Positions 9,901 to 19,373 of a DNA stretch of 64,000 nucleotides are shown here, in pieces. The DNA comes from Paenibacillus sp. FSL R5-0623 (GTDB lineage: Bacteria; Bacillota; Bacilli; Paenibacillales; Paenibacillaceae): NCBI RefSeq assembly GCF_037974265.1, contig NZ_CP150233.1, positions 6,262,001 through 6,326,000 on the forward strand. Reading direction: 5' to 3'. A model generated the notes under the pieces. That model worked only from the letters and a program-made list of their open reading frames with translations. It searched no databases and was not told where the DNA came from. The translations under genes and the position numbers were made by a program. Position 1 is the first letter of the stretch. The number at the start of each line of letters is the position of its first letter.

Positions 9901-11744
9901 TGATTGTTGTATGTCGTCTCGGTATATCGCTCCAACGTGCTATTAATCTTCGTGGTGACTCTCACAGGCTTAATCCAGTGATATGGTGCTTTGCCTGTTT
10001 CGTATGCATAGGTGGATTCTTGCCCTGTGCTAAGCTTTTTAGAGGTCACCATACCGCTTGCATCATACTTAATGGTCGTAGTCAGCTTTTCGCCTGAACG
10101 ACCGCTCTCGCTCACCCACTCTGTCATTTGAGTTGGAAGATTTCGCTTCGTTTGGTCATCATACTGGAACTCCGTAGAGTAAGTCACATCATCTCCAGTT
10201 AACGTGTGCTGATCTGCGTGAATCAAATCTGGATGCGCTGCAGCGCTAAACGTTTTGGAGAACGTCCAAGTATCTACAGTGTTCTCTGCTTTCACTTTCG
10301 TTGTCCATGTTGCAGATTGACCGTAGGTGTCCAGATCTTCTCCAGAGTACTCAAAGTTAACCTTGTCCAGAACGCCTTCGCCTTCCGTTGTACTAAACTG
10401 GCTCTTGCGCTCTCTTACTTTGAATACGAAATGGGATGAAGCTTCACCGATCTGCTTCAGCGCCGGAATATATGCATAATCCGTTATAGCTGATGAAGGG
10501 CTTGTAATACGAGATAGCAACGCTGTATGCATCACACCGTGAACGTTTTGGTTGCTTTGTAACTCAGGTAAAAAGTTGAATTTGGATTCCGGATAATAAT
10601 ACGTATACTTCGTTGTCCGATCGAGAGCATCCGTGAATTCTCGCAAAATGCGAATGCCTTCGTCCTCGCGTTGCGTGTACGTTGCTTTCCGATCCGTTCC
10701 AGCAAGCTGTACAGTAACCTTCAGGTTGTCATAAGCAAATGTCAACACCTGACCTTGACTGTTTTCAATTCGTGCAATGGCTTGATTTCCGTTCAATGTT
10801 GTATAGTGAAAGTTCACGGTATTCCGGTAGCCATCTGTAATTTGCAACAGTTCTCCGGCTTCATTAAATAGATAATCGTAGCCGTTTCGGATGGATAAAC
10901 GATAAGTGCTAGATACGCCATTAACAGTCACGGTCGCATCTCGCTTAACGGTTAAGTCATTCCATACGTAACCTTCCAGTTCCAGATTCGCGTTTAAGCG
11001 ATAATAGCCTACGCCTGGAATCTGAATATACTGATTATCGCCACGTTTTTCCATGAAAGGAATGTCCCAACGCCAGCCTTGCCCCAATCCAGCAGAGAGT
11101 TCTTCCTTGCGTGGCGTAACTATATTGGAATACGTCAGTGTCGTTTCGTCATATTCAACGCCCAGCTGTCCACTCGCTCTAGCGCTGTCATAGACGCGTG
11201 TCAGATCAAACGGAATGAGTCCAGGAAGAGAAAGGTCAGTACTCTGAATCATCATTTCCCCTGTAGCAGTTGAGATAGATTCTGCTCCATAAGACGTCAT
11301 ATAAAGCGATGCGTCATCTCGGATATCTACATGGTTAAGTCCAGTTTCGTCCACGGTTGTTCCTGTACCTGGAGCATCCTCATTAAGAGCATTAATCGAG
11401 AAGTTGTTTTGCTGTGATGACCCGGAAGGGCGTAGCCCCTCCATTTGAATCGGTTCCCTTATTTCTTGTGCTTCTAGCCATTTTTCAGCAGCCTCGCCGC
11501 CTGTGCGATCTGTCTGTAAAGCTTTATACAACTGGTACAGCGAGTAACCTTGATCTAGTTTTTTCTCAATCCAATCTTCCTTAATACCAAATTGCTCTTT
11601 TAAACTATGGATAGTAATGTAGGTAGCGGAAGTGAGGGAATCCCTACCTTCTGCCGCCGCTGCTTGTCCTCCATATCCAAAAGAACCGAACCCACTAAGT
11701 ACCAATATGACGCATAACCAAATAATCGTTATTTTCTTAAACAC
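6954..11744 (-). CDS. RHS/YD-repeat protein with C-terminal nuclease-like toxin tip
   Basis: A 1596-aa secreted protein. Residues 1-30 are a signal peptide (WLCVILVLSGFGSFGYG). Residues ~130-1310 hold the beta-sheet scaffold and many YD repeats of the type YDELGRI, YDEIGRR, YDPNGNR. The RHS-associated core ends at ~1390 (GLQYLRARWYDPGMGRF, NNPLKYVDPSGH). The last ~205 residues are unrelated and more AT-rich: D1479 in HYWVDIV and E1489-x-K1491 in MWELKAR give a D...ExK arrangement as in PD-(D/E)XK nucleases, preceded by a helix with Glu. A KTKKRRR tail ends it. RHS proteins encapsulate and deliver such tips, so DNA or RNA cleavage in rival cells is likely, but this is inference. GTG start with GAGGTG 6 nt upstream. 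It follows the repeat-protein gene by 31 bp and precedes two immunity candidates. Confidence 0.92.
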   Translation of the reverse strand: MFKKITIIWLCVILVLSGFGSFGYGGQAAAAEGRDSLTSATYITIHSLKEQFGIKEDWIEKKLDQGYSLYQLYKALQTDRTGGEAAEKWLEAQEIREPIQMEGLRPSGSSQQNNFSINALNEDAPGTGTTVDETGLNHVDIRDDASLYMTSYGAESISTATGEMMIQSTDLSLPGLIPFDLTRVYDSARASGQLGVEYDETTLTYSNIVTPRKEELSAGLGQGWRWDIPFMEKRGDNQYIQIPGVGYYRLNANLELEGYVWNDLTVKRDATVTVNGVSSTYRLSIRNGYDYLFNEAGELLQITDGYRNTVNFHYTTLNGNQAIARIENSQGQVLTFAYDNLKVTVQLAGTDRKATYTQREDEGIRILREFTDALDRTTKYTYYYPESKFNFLPELQSNQNVHGVMHTALLSRITSPSSAITDYAYIPALKQIGEASSHFVFKVRERKSQFSTTEGEGVLDKVNFEYSGEDLDTYGQSATWTTKVKAENTVDTWTFSKTFSAAAHPDLIHADQHTLTGDDVTYSTEFQYDDQTKRNLPTQMTEWVSESGRSGEKLTTTIKYDASGMVTSKKLSTGQESTYAYETGKAPYHWIKPVRVTTKINSTLERYTETTYNNQGSMLRTSTKNGYGGQLLSESEVKLDDKGRVISTTDKGGTLAKDRTATFSYDSIAGHLMRSTSMTVHDVAGKAENLVESYSYTSAGKLETTTNAVGEQETNQYDQAGRLLQITHADGTKSTTTYDDTNNIITSTSPDGIVTFERYNPLGLLVEEQTADATYKYAYDGEGNVTASEDAEGNVTRYVVNAFGQTTDTQYPDGTTDTTTIDSVGQTVTVQDASGYKTREKKDLLGRSTAVEEYRDGAFVPLQQSEYDLSGNVTASIDGNGERTTYTYDALGQIATATTPKQETSRYFYSYQGQVTQVVSANGQTVTKQYDELGRIIKQTPPMLDGAATTYYYDKKSNLVKMQDRLGKVTEYTYNSDNMLTAMKAPDTNVSYTYDEIGRRTSMTDDHGKTTYSYRAADGMLNGLTFPDGTRLDYENNTQQRLGYTLTDAKGQSLRIHGEVDAMNRVTSMDITSGSGGASALAASGTTPVDRMTFSYASNSLLEKLSFGKGLSTSYQFNGYDLSGITISQGTSAVQQFAYEYDGNKNITSRTQNGETDQYTYDELSRIQTETGTQKETYTYDPNGNRYSTGSGKIYGLKDAQYTYDSQNRLIKATGEGKTVTYSYNGDGLLYERTEGDQTIRYYYDEEAKLMAEASVTSGKAELTYAYIYDLYGQLWARQDKQTGKLEYYQFNGHGDVVGLVDDAGQVLNQYTYDIWGGPSTTEQTVPNILRYAGEYWDETIGLQYLRARWYDPGMGRFIGEDTYEGELNDPLSLNLYSYVNNNPLKYVDPSGHMPKNLLNGFLKDFLNGRNDGTKYTDLQLSDAVLNANGDNRIYLAFHEIAQIHTAKAIHLKTGLSTTLEYHIEQEIAWWPNKHYWVDIVTSNGQMWELKARRDVPYGDTDGYYEDAEEQLTKYQSVNGKLVRGAQYRTIKGIIVEGDLYMDIEFFDKGKIFYEFYLDYGNGKTVSMTTRQAENYVDANHLYPPEFNFKTKKRRR

Positions 11745-11775
11745 TCCATCACCTCAACCTAGATTTAGACAATCA

Positions 11776-14700
11776 TTAATTAAATGGGAAAATCTTTTTC
11801 GTTCGTTTCGTTAAATTACCGTTGCGATCATACTCAAACACAATTTGATCTCCTGTGAATAGAACGACTTTAAGCAATTGATTGCCATAGCCGTACTCAT
11901 AACTATTGTCATTACGAATGTTCATCCATGCTGCTTTTATGGCTCCCTGAATCGGTTTTCCTTCTTTTTCACTTAGCTTGAGATAATAATTCTGTCCACC
12001 TTCAAGCTCCCATTCAAGAACGGTATATTGCTCACCATATACCTGTTCTTGCTCGATTGAAGCAGCTACCGGAATGCTCAATTCCTTATCTGAATACAAT
12101 TCGATCCGAGGTTCAATGGAAAAATCACCTGATTCCTTTATGGCAATCCGATACTTGTCAGAGCTATACGGACTAAAACGGTAGTACACATTCCCTTGCT
12201 GAACTGTGGGAAGCGCCGTCTCTGTGTTTTCATACAAAGTCAGAAACTCCACTTCCGCTTCCTTGACCGTAAAATGGCGGTAAGCAGCTACAAATTTCAG
12301 CGTTTGGGATGACACATTATGCACCTGAATATCAGACTTTCCAGGTATGTGTTGTGATCCTACCGTATTCTCACCTTCCTTAACAATCACTTGGTTCTGG
12401 TTCCGGATAACGTAATCATAGGTTAATCCTTCTGTATGAGATGTAAAGAGCAATGACGAATAAGATGATGTGTTTGAAAACAATACCGTGGTGTTTGGCT
12501 CCACACTCTGTTTGATAAGTGCAGGCTCCTGACTGGGACTGGCTGTCACAGGAATGTTATATTGAATCGTTACCGGTTCTGGAGATATTACAGTGATGAC
12601 AAGCGTTCCACCCGCTGGAATATCCCATGTTTCAAGACTTGAACCTACCACTAAATACAAATATTTATTGTTTGCTTCGTAGACCACAAAATCCACAATG
12701 GAATTGGTTACTCCAATCCGGTTAAGCTGTGCCGGTTCCGAACTCGGATTCGTAAATACTGCGCTCTGCCCCTGGTTAACAGTGATTTCCGATTCTGGTG
12801 AAGGGACTTGATCGTCTTGTCCACGGAAAACACGGTAAATGCCACCATACGTTATGGGTTGATCTGAGATGTTGGTAACGACAACTTTTTTACCACCCAG
12901 GACATACGCTTCGATCGCTGTTGCTGTTCTACTACTTGACTCTGTTCCATCTACGTTATAAATCGTGTAATCATACACCCGCCCCGCGCTGCTGGAAGCA
13001 TCATTTCGGAGCCTTTCCGAATCCGAACTTGTATTGGTGAAGGCATAGCTTTCACCTTTGTTCAACGTCACGCGCAGATAAGCCGGTTCCTGGCTATCCA
13101 CTACCGAGAAATCATCCGTGTATTCTAATAACACAGGTGTACTTCCCCCTACGGTAACGATGGCTTCACCACCAGCTGGAATGGTAGCGAGACTTACATT
13201 GCTATTGAATTTGTCACTATGTGCTCTGCCGTCTGCCTTATACACAACAATATCAAACAGTGCGCCTATTTTTTTGGCGTTACTCCGTATTGGATTGCTG
13301 AGTGAGCCTCCATTATGGAATTTGACCGATTGGCCTGGTGATAAGGTAATCTTGGTTAGTGCTTCATTTGGTCGATCCTCCACATCAAAAATGGTGTAAA
13401 TCGCACCTATGGTTACAGGTTGAGCGGATACACCCGTGACTACTGCTTTATTTCCATAGTAAACAACAGGTTCAACCGCTGTTGCTTTTCTTGTGCTCCG
13501 TTCTGTGCCATCCGGATAATAGGTGACGTAATCAAATATCCGCCCTTGACTGGTAGAAGCATCACTGTCTAGATATTCCCGATCGGTGCTGTTATTCCAA
13601 AATGTCACGCTTTCTCCCTGTTTCAGTGTTACACGATGGTATGCAGGTTCCATGCTTTCTTCAACCGAGAAATCATCTGTGTAACTAAACTCAATAGGGA
13701 CTTGCCCAGCTACCGTCACAATCGCATACCCTTGTGAGCGAATGATCGGATTGGTATTTTTGTTAAAACCATCCGAATGAACGACGTTTTCTGCTGTATA
13801 CAGGACGTAATCAAAAACGGCTCCATTGGTACTGCTTGCATTGTTTTTTATCGGATTGGCCAACGAACCATTATTACTGAAAATCATAGATTCTCCAGGA
13901 TATACAGTAATTCGAGTAATCGCATCACCACCTGCTTTTTGGACATCAAATGTCCGATATGGCACACCATATGTTACAGGCGTTGCTGTAACCAAGGTTA
14001 CAACAGCGGTTCTTCCTGCTGCTACAGTAGGCTTAGTGGATGTATTCGTACCTGTAGAACTTTCTGTTCCATTTGGAAGATAAACGACATAGTCATGCTT
14101 ATCTTTGGTGGAACCATCACTTTGGAGCGCATCTGATTTGGAACTGATATTGGTGAACTGGTAGCTCTCGCCCTGATGTAAAGTCGTACGCGCATAGGCT
14201 GGTTCATCACTCCATTCACCAGTATATACTTCGTAAGGTAGTCCAACGGTGACAGGCTGTGCTCCGGCCCCCGTAAATATGATCTCATTTCCTCCCCCTA
14301 AGTATGGTTTGCCGGTTGATTCAAAATTCGAACTAGAAAGGCTTCCATCTTCATTGTAGTTTGCATAGTCATATCTCCGATCTTGAGCTGTGGAGGTATC
14401 CGCACTAACCGCTCTCGTTTGTGTTCCTTCATTGACGAACCGATAGCTCTCACCTTTGGACAAGGTCGCTTTATGTAAGGCAGGATTCGCAGATACACTA
14501 TAAGTAAATTCAGCAGGTATTGTTACTGTAAATGCATTGCTCCCACTTGAAGTCACGACGGCGGTGTACCCTGCTCCTACGGATAAGCTACTAGTCGAAT
14601 TCATGTTATCCGTTGAAATACTTCCATCTGTTTTATAAACAGCATAATCATAAGAACTGCTTCTCGATGTCGCAGCATCTGTGCTCAAGGATCTTGAGCG

Positions 14701-15066
14701 AATTCCATTATTAGTGAAGCTATAGGAATCACCAGGATACATAACTATAACTTGCTCTTCGGCAAATGCCATGGCTTGAGGAGTAAAGAAATCTTCTTCG
14801 TACGTATCCTCAGTTACGGTCTGTGCATCATCTACATCTTCGTCTACACCTTCTGGTTCTTCGTGGATATCCGGATCAATAAGATCTAGATATTCGTCGT
14901 CTGCTACAGCTGATTCCTCCATAAAAACATCGACATTCTCAGCGCTACTTTCAGTCGTTATTATGGCATCCGATTGATCGGAAAGCGCATAACTGCTAGT
15001 TGGATACATGGTTCCAATCAACAACAAAGCCATCAGAAAAACAATAAAACTTTTTCTTAAACTCAT
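11776..15066 (-). CDS. Secreted repeat protein (nine ~93-aa units) partnered with RHS gene
   Basis: A 1096-aa exported protein of no named family that I recognise. Signal peptide at residues 1-28 (SFIVFLMALLLIGTMYP), an acidic linker (~48-92), then nine imperfect ~93-aa repeats (~105-945). Each carries xxVTLxxGESxxFxN, a central YDYxxYxxDGT, and a closing GGxxAVVTxxxxxPVTxxxxY. Units 4-5 and 6-7 are most alike in pairs (for example NNGSLANPI and NGGSLSNPI; EYTDDFSV), showing a two-unit duplication. The last ~40 residues contain FEYDRNGNLTKRTKK, a YD-type motif as in the downstream RHS protein. The RHS gene starts 31 bp after this stop, so both are probably co-transcribed. AGGAGG lies 12 nt before the ATG, a long spacing. 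A role in presenting or anchoring the RHS protein is plausible but unproven. Confidence 0.88.
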   Translation of the reverse strand: MSLRKSFIVFLMALLLIGTMYPTSSYALSDQSDAIITTESSAENVDVFMEESAVADDEYLDLIDPDIHEEPEGVDEDVDDAQTVTEDTYEEDFFTPQAMAFAEEQVIVMYPGDSYSFTNNGIRSRSLSTDAATSRSSSYDYAVYKTDGSISTDNMNSTSSLSVGAGYTAVVTSSGSNAFTVTIPAEFTYSVSANPALHKATLSKGESYRFVNEGTQTRAVSADTSTAQDRRYDYANYNEDGSLSSSNFESTGKPYLGGGNEIIFTGAGAQPVTVGLPYEVYTGEWSDEPAYARTTLHQGESYQFTNISSKSDALQSDGSTKDKHDYVVYLPNGTESSTGTNTSTKPTVAAGRTAVVTLVTATPVTYGVPYRTFDVQKAGGDAITRITVYPGESMIFSNNGSLANPIKNNASSTNGAVFDYVLYTAENVVHSDGFNKNTNPIIRSQGYAIVTVAGQVPIEFSYTDDFSVEESMEPAYHRVTLKQGESVTFWNNSTDREYLDSDASTSQGRIFDYVTYYPDGTERSTRKATAVEPVVYYGNKAVVTGVSAQPVTIGAIYTIFDVEDRPNEALTKITLSPGQSVKFHNGGSLSNPIRSNAKKIGALFDIVVYKADGRAHSDKFNSNVSLATIPAGGEAIVTVGGSTPVLLEYTDDFSVVDSQEPAYLRVTLNKGESYAFTNTSSDSERLRNDASSSAGRVYDYTIYNVDGTESSSRTATAIEAYVLGGKKVVVTNISDQPITYGGIYRVFRGQDDQVPSPESEITVNQGQSAVFTNPSSEPAQLNRIGVTNSIVDFVVYEANNKYLYLVVGSSLETWDIPAGGTLVITVISPEPVTIQYNIPVTASPSQEPALIKQSVEPNTTVLFSNTSSYSSLLFTSHTEGLTYDYVIRNQNQVIVKEGENTVGSQHIPGKSDIQVHNVSSQTLKFVAAYRHFTVKEAEVEFLTLYENTETALPTVQQGNVYYRFSPYSSDKYRIAIKESGDFSIEPRIELYSDKELSIPVAASIEQEQVYGEQYTVLEWELEGGQNYYLKLSEKEGKPIQGAIKAAWMNIRNDNSYEYGYGNQLLKVVLFTGDQIVFEYDRNGNLTKRTKKIFPFN
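12216..14754 (-). repeat. Nine in-frame ~280-bp coding repeats
   Basis: Codes for the nine ~93-aa units of the secreted repeat protein. Units 4-5 and 6-7 are the most similar pairs at protein level, pointing to expansion by duplication of a two-unit block. Limits are approximate. Confidence 0.75.
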
Positions 15067-15381
15067 GAAATTTGTATTCCTCCTTTATGTTTTTTCTCCA
15101 TTTCCTCCCTCAAAAGATGTATAAATGGAGCCTGATAAATCATTATCGTCATTTTCCTTATTTTAAGTAATAGTAAGATGGTCCTTATTTTCAGGTACTA
15201 TCCTCCTCTTGAATTTCAGATAACAAGAAGTCAATCATACTTATTTGACATGAAAAGATAATCCAGACAACGAGGGTTGCAGTAACTTTACCTTTAACTT
15301 AAGACGTAAGACAGAGCTTACATCCTTAGACAAAAAAAGAACACCCCAAGAAATGCGCTTCCTTGAAGTGTCCCAATTAAT
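15067..15381. other. Intergenic region upstream of the RHS operon
   Basis: About 315 bp. It holds the terminator of the SLH/SwmB gene (15332-15372) and an inverted repeat CTCCATTT/AAATGGAG (15097-15131) just before the repeat-protein ribosome site. That hairpin could lie in the operon leader. I could not assign a promoter with confidence. Confidence 0.45.
15332..15372 (-). terminator. Rho-independent terminator of the SLH/SwmB gene
   Basis: A stem of about 14 pairs (GACACTTCAAGGAA with TTTCTTGGGGTGTTC, some G-T pairs) followed by TTTTTTT on the minus strand, 10 bp after the stop at 15382. Confidence 0.75.
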
Positions 15382-18300
15382 TTATAGATATCCTAACTTG
15401 TCCAAAACCCGTTTCAACATGACTGCTGCCTGTGCACGAGTTGCATTTCCTTGAGGTTCAAATGTTCTGGCTGTCATGCCTTGAATGATTCCCTCCTGCA
15501 CCGCTTTGGCAACAGAATCCTTAGACTGGATTTTGTTGCTGTCCTTGAACTTGGATAGAGTGGTAGCAGCCGAAGATTGAAGAGAGACTGTTTTCCCACC
15601 GTAGTTCATCGCACGTACCATCATAAGTGCCATCTGTTCACGCGTAATGGGGCGATCCGGCTTAAACGTACCATCGGTATTCCCCGTAATGATCCCCGCT
15701 TCAGCGGCAGCACCGATATAGGCACTTGTCACGCTACCACTACGAACGTCTTGGAAACGACTTGCTGCGGTTGGTTCTCCATTCAGTCCAAGACCTCTAG
15801 CGACCAATTCAGCAAATTCCGCACGTGAAATGTTCTCATTCGGTCGGTAGAAGGAACCACTTGGTGTGCTAATAATCCATTTGGCTGAGAGCTCCTTAAT
15901 GACTTCACTAGCCCAGTGTGACGTCGTATCCGGATAACTAACGATGTTGTTAACAGGGACTACCGACTGATTGCCATTCAGCTGTCCTTGAACTACTACA
16001 CCACCTGTCGTATTTTTAAAGGAACTAGGTACATTGGATAACCTAAACGTAACTGGATCGATATAAGTAAATCCGGATGTTACACTTGGGGTATTGGCAG
16101 CCAATTGCATGGCCAGTTGGCTTTTGGCATTCTGATCTACACGTTGATCGCTTGTTCCATTACCGGCATACAAATATACATCCGTATAATTCGCAAGCTT
16201 CTGCGCTCCTGCACCTGCAATTAAACTTTCCATCGTCCCTGATGCAGACACAGGCACCGTCTCTAACTGAACGTATAAGGATGGAACTGCTGCTCCTGCC
16301 GTTATACTTGTGTTTGACGTTCCTACACTTCGACTCATAGCTGCCAAATCTATATTAGACAGTTGTACCGTCCAGAGACGATCGCCATATTGCACACCAA
16401 TCGTGCCTGTGCGGTTACTTGCAGCAATAGAAGTCAATGCATTCAACGGGAAACCAACATACGCAGCGGATTCGCTGGCCGGAATCTCGAACACCACCGG
16501 CTGATTCAATTTCCCCACCGTCGAAGCATATTCAAAGGACTGGATCAATTTGGTTGCATCCACGTTGAATTGACGAGTCGGGCGGTTAAAATGTGACATA
16601 GCAGATACAGCAGATGCTGTATTATTATTCATCACAAGTAAAGACTGACCATAGCTCGATGCATCCAATTCCGACAACCAGGAAGGACGGTCTCCCGACT
16701 GATTATTGTTCGAACTATTATTCGTCTGTTGCAACGTAAGTGGACCAAATGCTGTTATCGTGACATTCGACGCATCCCGTAACGGCACTGCCCCAGGTAC
16801 ATAACTCACCGTTCCCGTCTGAGTAGCTGTCGATGTTACTGCTGAAGTATCCACTTTCAACGTCACCACAGAGCCAGAAGCTGAAGCAGACAATACAGTT
16901 GTGGTTGAATTACCAATCACTACACTGAACTGAGATGCTGTTAGTGCAGCCTGGGACTGGATTGAATCACGAAAATTAATCTGAACCGTGTCTCCCTGAA
17001 GCGTAGCCGAAAGAATTTTGCCATTTCCATATGTGTACGTTACTGGAGTCAGATTGAGATATCCTGCCGGGTTATTGTTCAAATCCGTTAATCGCAATGC
17101 TCCGGGTACATATGATAACGATATATTTTGTGTATCTTTCACCGCTGAAGCCAGCGTTAACGTGACCAGATCATTTTCGATTTCAGAATCATTAACGAAG
17201 ACTGGCTTGCCATCGACCAGAACAGAATATTGGCTGTTGAGCGGTTTATTCGTCGTGTTCAGTGGTTCATTGTAACGCACCCATAACTTGTTACCACTCA
17301 CCTCAGCACTCTTAAACTCAGGTGGTTTGGTATCAATTGAATTGCGGACATAGAAGCCGCTGAATCCAGCAAGAGCCTGTCCACGTGTATCTTTTACAGG
17401 CCATGAACCTGGCGTGTATGCGATTCGCACGACTTCACCATCCGTAACGGATCGACTGAGATTCAAAGTCACAACCGAGCTATTATTAACCGAGATGCTA
17501 TTAATGCCTACAGCCGACTGATCCGCAGTTACACTGAATTGTCTTGCTGCATCACTTGAAGTGATATATACCGTCTCAGGGTAGTACAACGTAATTGTAC
17601 TGTAATACACGTTACCTTCTCGCGGCTTGGACATAACAGAATCTAAACCGTTCTCCACATCTCGTGCGCCAAAAGCAGCCGCAGCATTGGAAGACTGATC
17701 TGTAAGACGATTACCTGTAGTACCGGGTGCATATGCGATCCGCACAACCTGTCCTACCGCTACACCCGTATCCAAGACAACATATACACTGTCACCTGAG
17801 ATATAAGTGGAGCTGACATTTCTCTTTTCCCCATTTACAGTTACAACATAAGTACTACTCAGCGAATTAGTGCTGTACAGCCACTCATCATAAGTCAGGC
17901 GAATGGTGTTATTGCTATGCATCTTAGCATTCTTCAACACAGGTGCAGTTGTATCTGCACTTAATGTTTTAAATGCCCATGATGTAGACCCATTAAGGCC
18001 TGTAAATGTATTTCCTGCTTTATCACGAAACGTATTGGCTGGAATGTCTACCACATAATTTGTGTTGCTATCCAATGCGTTCGTAGGTGTAATCAGCAAT
18101 TGTCTATTGTTTGCACTATTAATGACTGTCTTGGATGCAACCGTTGCTCCATTTGATTTTTTGAGCGTTACATTCTGAATGTAATTCGGATCAAGTTCTT
18201 TGTTGAACGTAACTGTTAAATTTCCCGTTAAGGGTGCATTGGTAGTACCGTTTGCGGGAGATACAGTAGATACCATGAGGGACGTCGGATCGGATATGAT

Positions 18301-19164
18301 ATTGAATCCCCAAACATTCCCACTAATTGCACTGATATCATTCTCATTGCTATCCCGCAAATAACCTTCTGGCATTACGATGTAATATGTAGTGTTGTTG
18401 TTCCAATTATTCGTGGGAACGATCGTAATCGTATTGGTTCCAAAACCTGTAATTCGAGGTGCTCCTGCGTTTACTGGAATCTGCTCAAATACAGTACCAC
18501 CAACTCTTCCCTGATAAATAATGAGATTCCCTCTACCTGCGGTTACAGGCTTATCGAACGTCATCACTACCTTAGTTGAAGGGGATACCATTGCTGCGTT
18601 ATCAGGAACTCTACTCACAAGGGAAGCTGAGCCTAGCCCCAAAGTACTGAAGGTCCACTCTTTGTTAGTCAGTCCCGGAAATGCAGTATTGTCCGCGTAA
18701 ACAAATGATTTATTATCTATCTCTACGTAGTATGTTGCTCCCGGTAGAGTCTTGCCCAGTGTAATCGTCACTCGTAGGCCAACAGCTGGTACAGGCGTAC
18801 TGTCTCCCGCATCCGGTGTCGTAGGATCTGTAATCGGTGGTGTGGGATCAATCAATACTTGTTCACTGGATACCGGCACCGAACCCATCGTTGTATTGTC
18901 ATCCAAACGCTTAATCAAGATTGAACTTTGTGTACCTGGTGCCTTCTGAACAGGTTTATCAAAATCAATAACGAATGGTATTGAACTATCCACATTCGTT
19001 CCTTTCACGGCAGGAACAGTATTCGTTATTCCATTTGCACTTAATACGTGTGCAGCATATGCTCCCTGTTCGACTCCACTCCAACCCGTAAGCCAACCTT
19101 GAGCGGTCAGCATAACAATTAAGATTCCGAGCATGCCTTTTCTTGCAATTCTCTTCAATTCCAC
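15382..19164 (-). CDS. SLH-domain surface protein with Big_5 and SwmB-like modules
   Basis: A 1260-aa exported protein. Signal peptide at residues 1-37 (GMLGILIVMLTAQGWLTGW). Residues ~45-400 contain two or three Big_5/SbsA-type Ig domains (VPFVIDFDKPV-like, MVSPSTKVVMTFDKPV, GNLTVTFNKELDP). Residues ~405-820 contain four SwmB-like units, each ending in a VxIAYxPG or VSYVPGA motif followed by LTD or LRD. A linker with poly-Asn/Ser follows. The C-terminal ~190 residues are three SLH repeats with ISRAEFAEL, ITREQMALMM and ATRAQAAVML, which bind pyruvylated SCWP. GTG start with AAGGGGGA 6 nt upstream; its own terminator follows. It is likely a wall-anchored surface protein; the specific ligand or activity is unknown. 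Confidence 0.92.
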   Translation of the reverse strand: MELKRIARKGMLGILIVMLTAQGWLTGWSGVEQGAYAAHVLSANGITNTVPAVKGTNVDSSIPFVIDFDKPVQKAPGTQSSILIKRLDDNTTMGSVPVSSEQVLIDPTPPITDPTTPDAGDSTPVPAVGLRVTITLGKTLPGATYYVEIDNKSFVYADNTAFPGLTNKEWTFSTLGLGSASLVSRVPDNAAMVSPSTKVVMTFDKPVTAGRGNLIIYQGRVGGTVFEQIPVNAGAPRITGFGTNTITIVPTNNWNNNTTYYIVMPEGYLRDSNENDISAISGNVWGFNIISDPTSLMVSTVSPANGTTNAPLTGNLTVTFNKELDPNYIQNVTLKKSNGATVASKTVINSANNRQLLITPTNALDSNTNYVVDIPANTFRDKAGNTFTGLNGSTSWAFKTLSADTTAPVLKNAKMHSNNTIRLTYDEWLYSTNSLSSTYVVTVNGEKRNVSSTYISGDSVYVVLDTGVAVGQVVRIAYAPGTTGNRLTDQSSNAAAAFGARDVENGLDSVMSKPREGNVYYSTITLYYPETVYITSSDAARQFSVTADQSAVGINSISVNNSSVVTLNLSRSVTDGEVVRIAYTPGSWPVKDTRGQALAGFSGFYVRNSIDTKPPEFKSAEVSGNKLWVRYNEPLNTTNKPLNSQYSVLVDGKPVFVNDSEIENDLVTLTLASAVKDTQNISLSYVPGALRLTDLNNNPAGYLNLTPVTYTYGNGKILSATLQGDTVQINFRDSIQSQAALTASQFSVVIGNSTTTVLSASASGSVVTLKVDTSAVTSTATQTGTVSYVPGAVPLRDASNVTITAFGPLTLQQTNNSSNNNQSGDRPSWLSELDASSYGQSLLVMNNNTASAVSAMSHFNRPTRQFNVDATKLIQSFEYASTVGKLNQPVVFEIPASESAAYVGFPLNALTSIAASNRTGTIGVQYGDRLWTVQLSNIDLAAMSRSVGTSNTSITAGAAVPSLYVQLETVPVSASGTMESLIAGAGAQKLANYTDVYLYAGNGTSDQRVDQNAKSQLAMQLAANTPSVTSGFTYIDPVTFRLSNVPSSFKNTTGGVVVQGQLNGNQSVVPVNNIVSYPDTTSHWASEVIKELSAKWIISTPSGSFYRPNENISRAEFAELVARGLGLNGEPTAASRFQDVRSGSVTSAYIGAAAEAGIITGNTDGTFKPDRPITREQMALMMVRAMNYGGKTVSLQSSAATTLSKFKDSNKIQSKDSVAKAVQEGIIQGMTARTFEPQGNATRAQAAVMLKRVLDKLGYL

Positions 19165-19316
19165 TGATCTTCCCCCTTATCTGCATTTCTTCTCCTGTCT
19201 GATGTACAGACCTCATTATGTATTTCGGTTAGAGAAGGGATTTCATTTAGTTATTTGGGGATTTATTCCATAATTTTTCCTTTGTCCATGACAAGCAGTG
19301 AAATCGATGGAAGCAC

Positions 19317-19354
19317 AAAAAAGCCCTTAATTCCTTTAACGGAATCAAGGGCTT
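19317..19354 (-). terminator. Rho-independent terminator of metK
   Basis: AAGCCCTT and AAGGGCTT arms extended by ATTCC/GGAAT, with the T-run on the minus strand, 20 bp after the metK stop. Confidence 0.85.
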
Positions 19355-19373
19355 CATTACTTTTGAATCTAAC

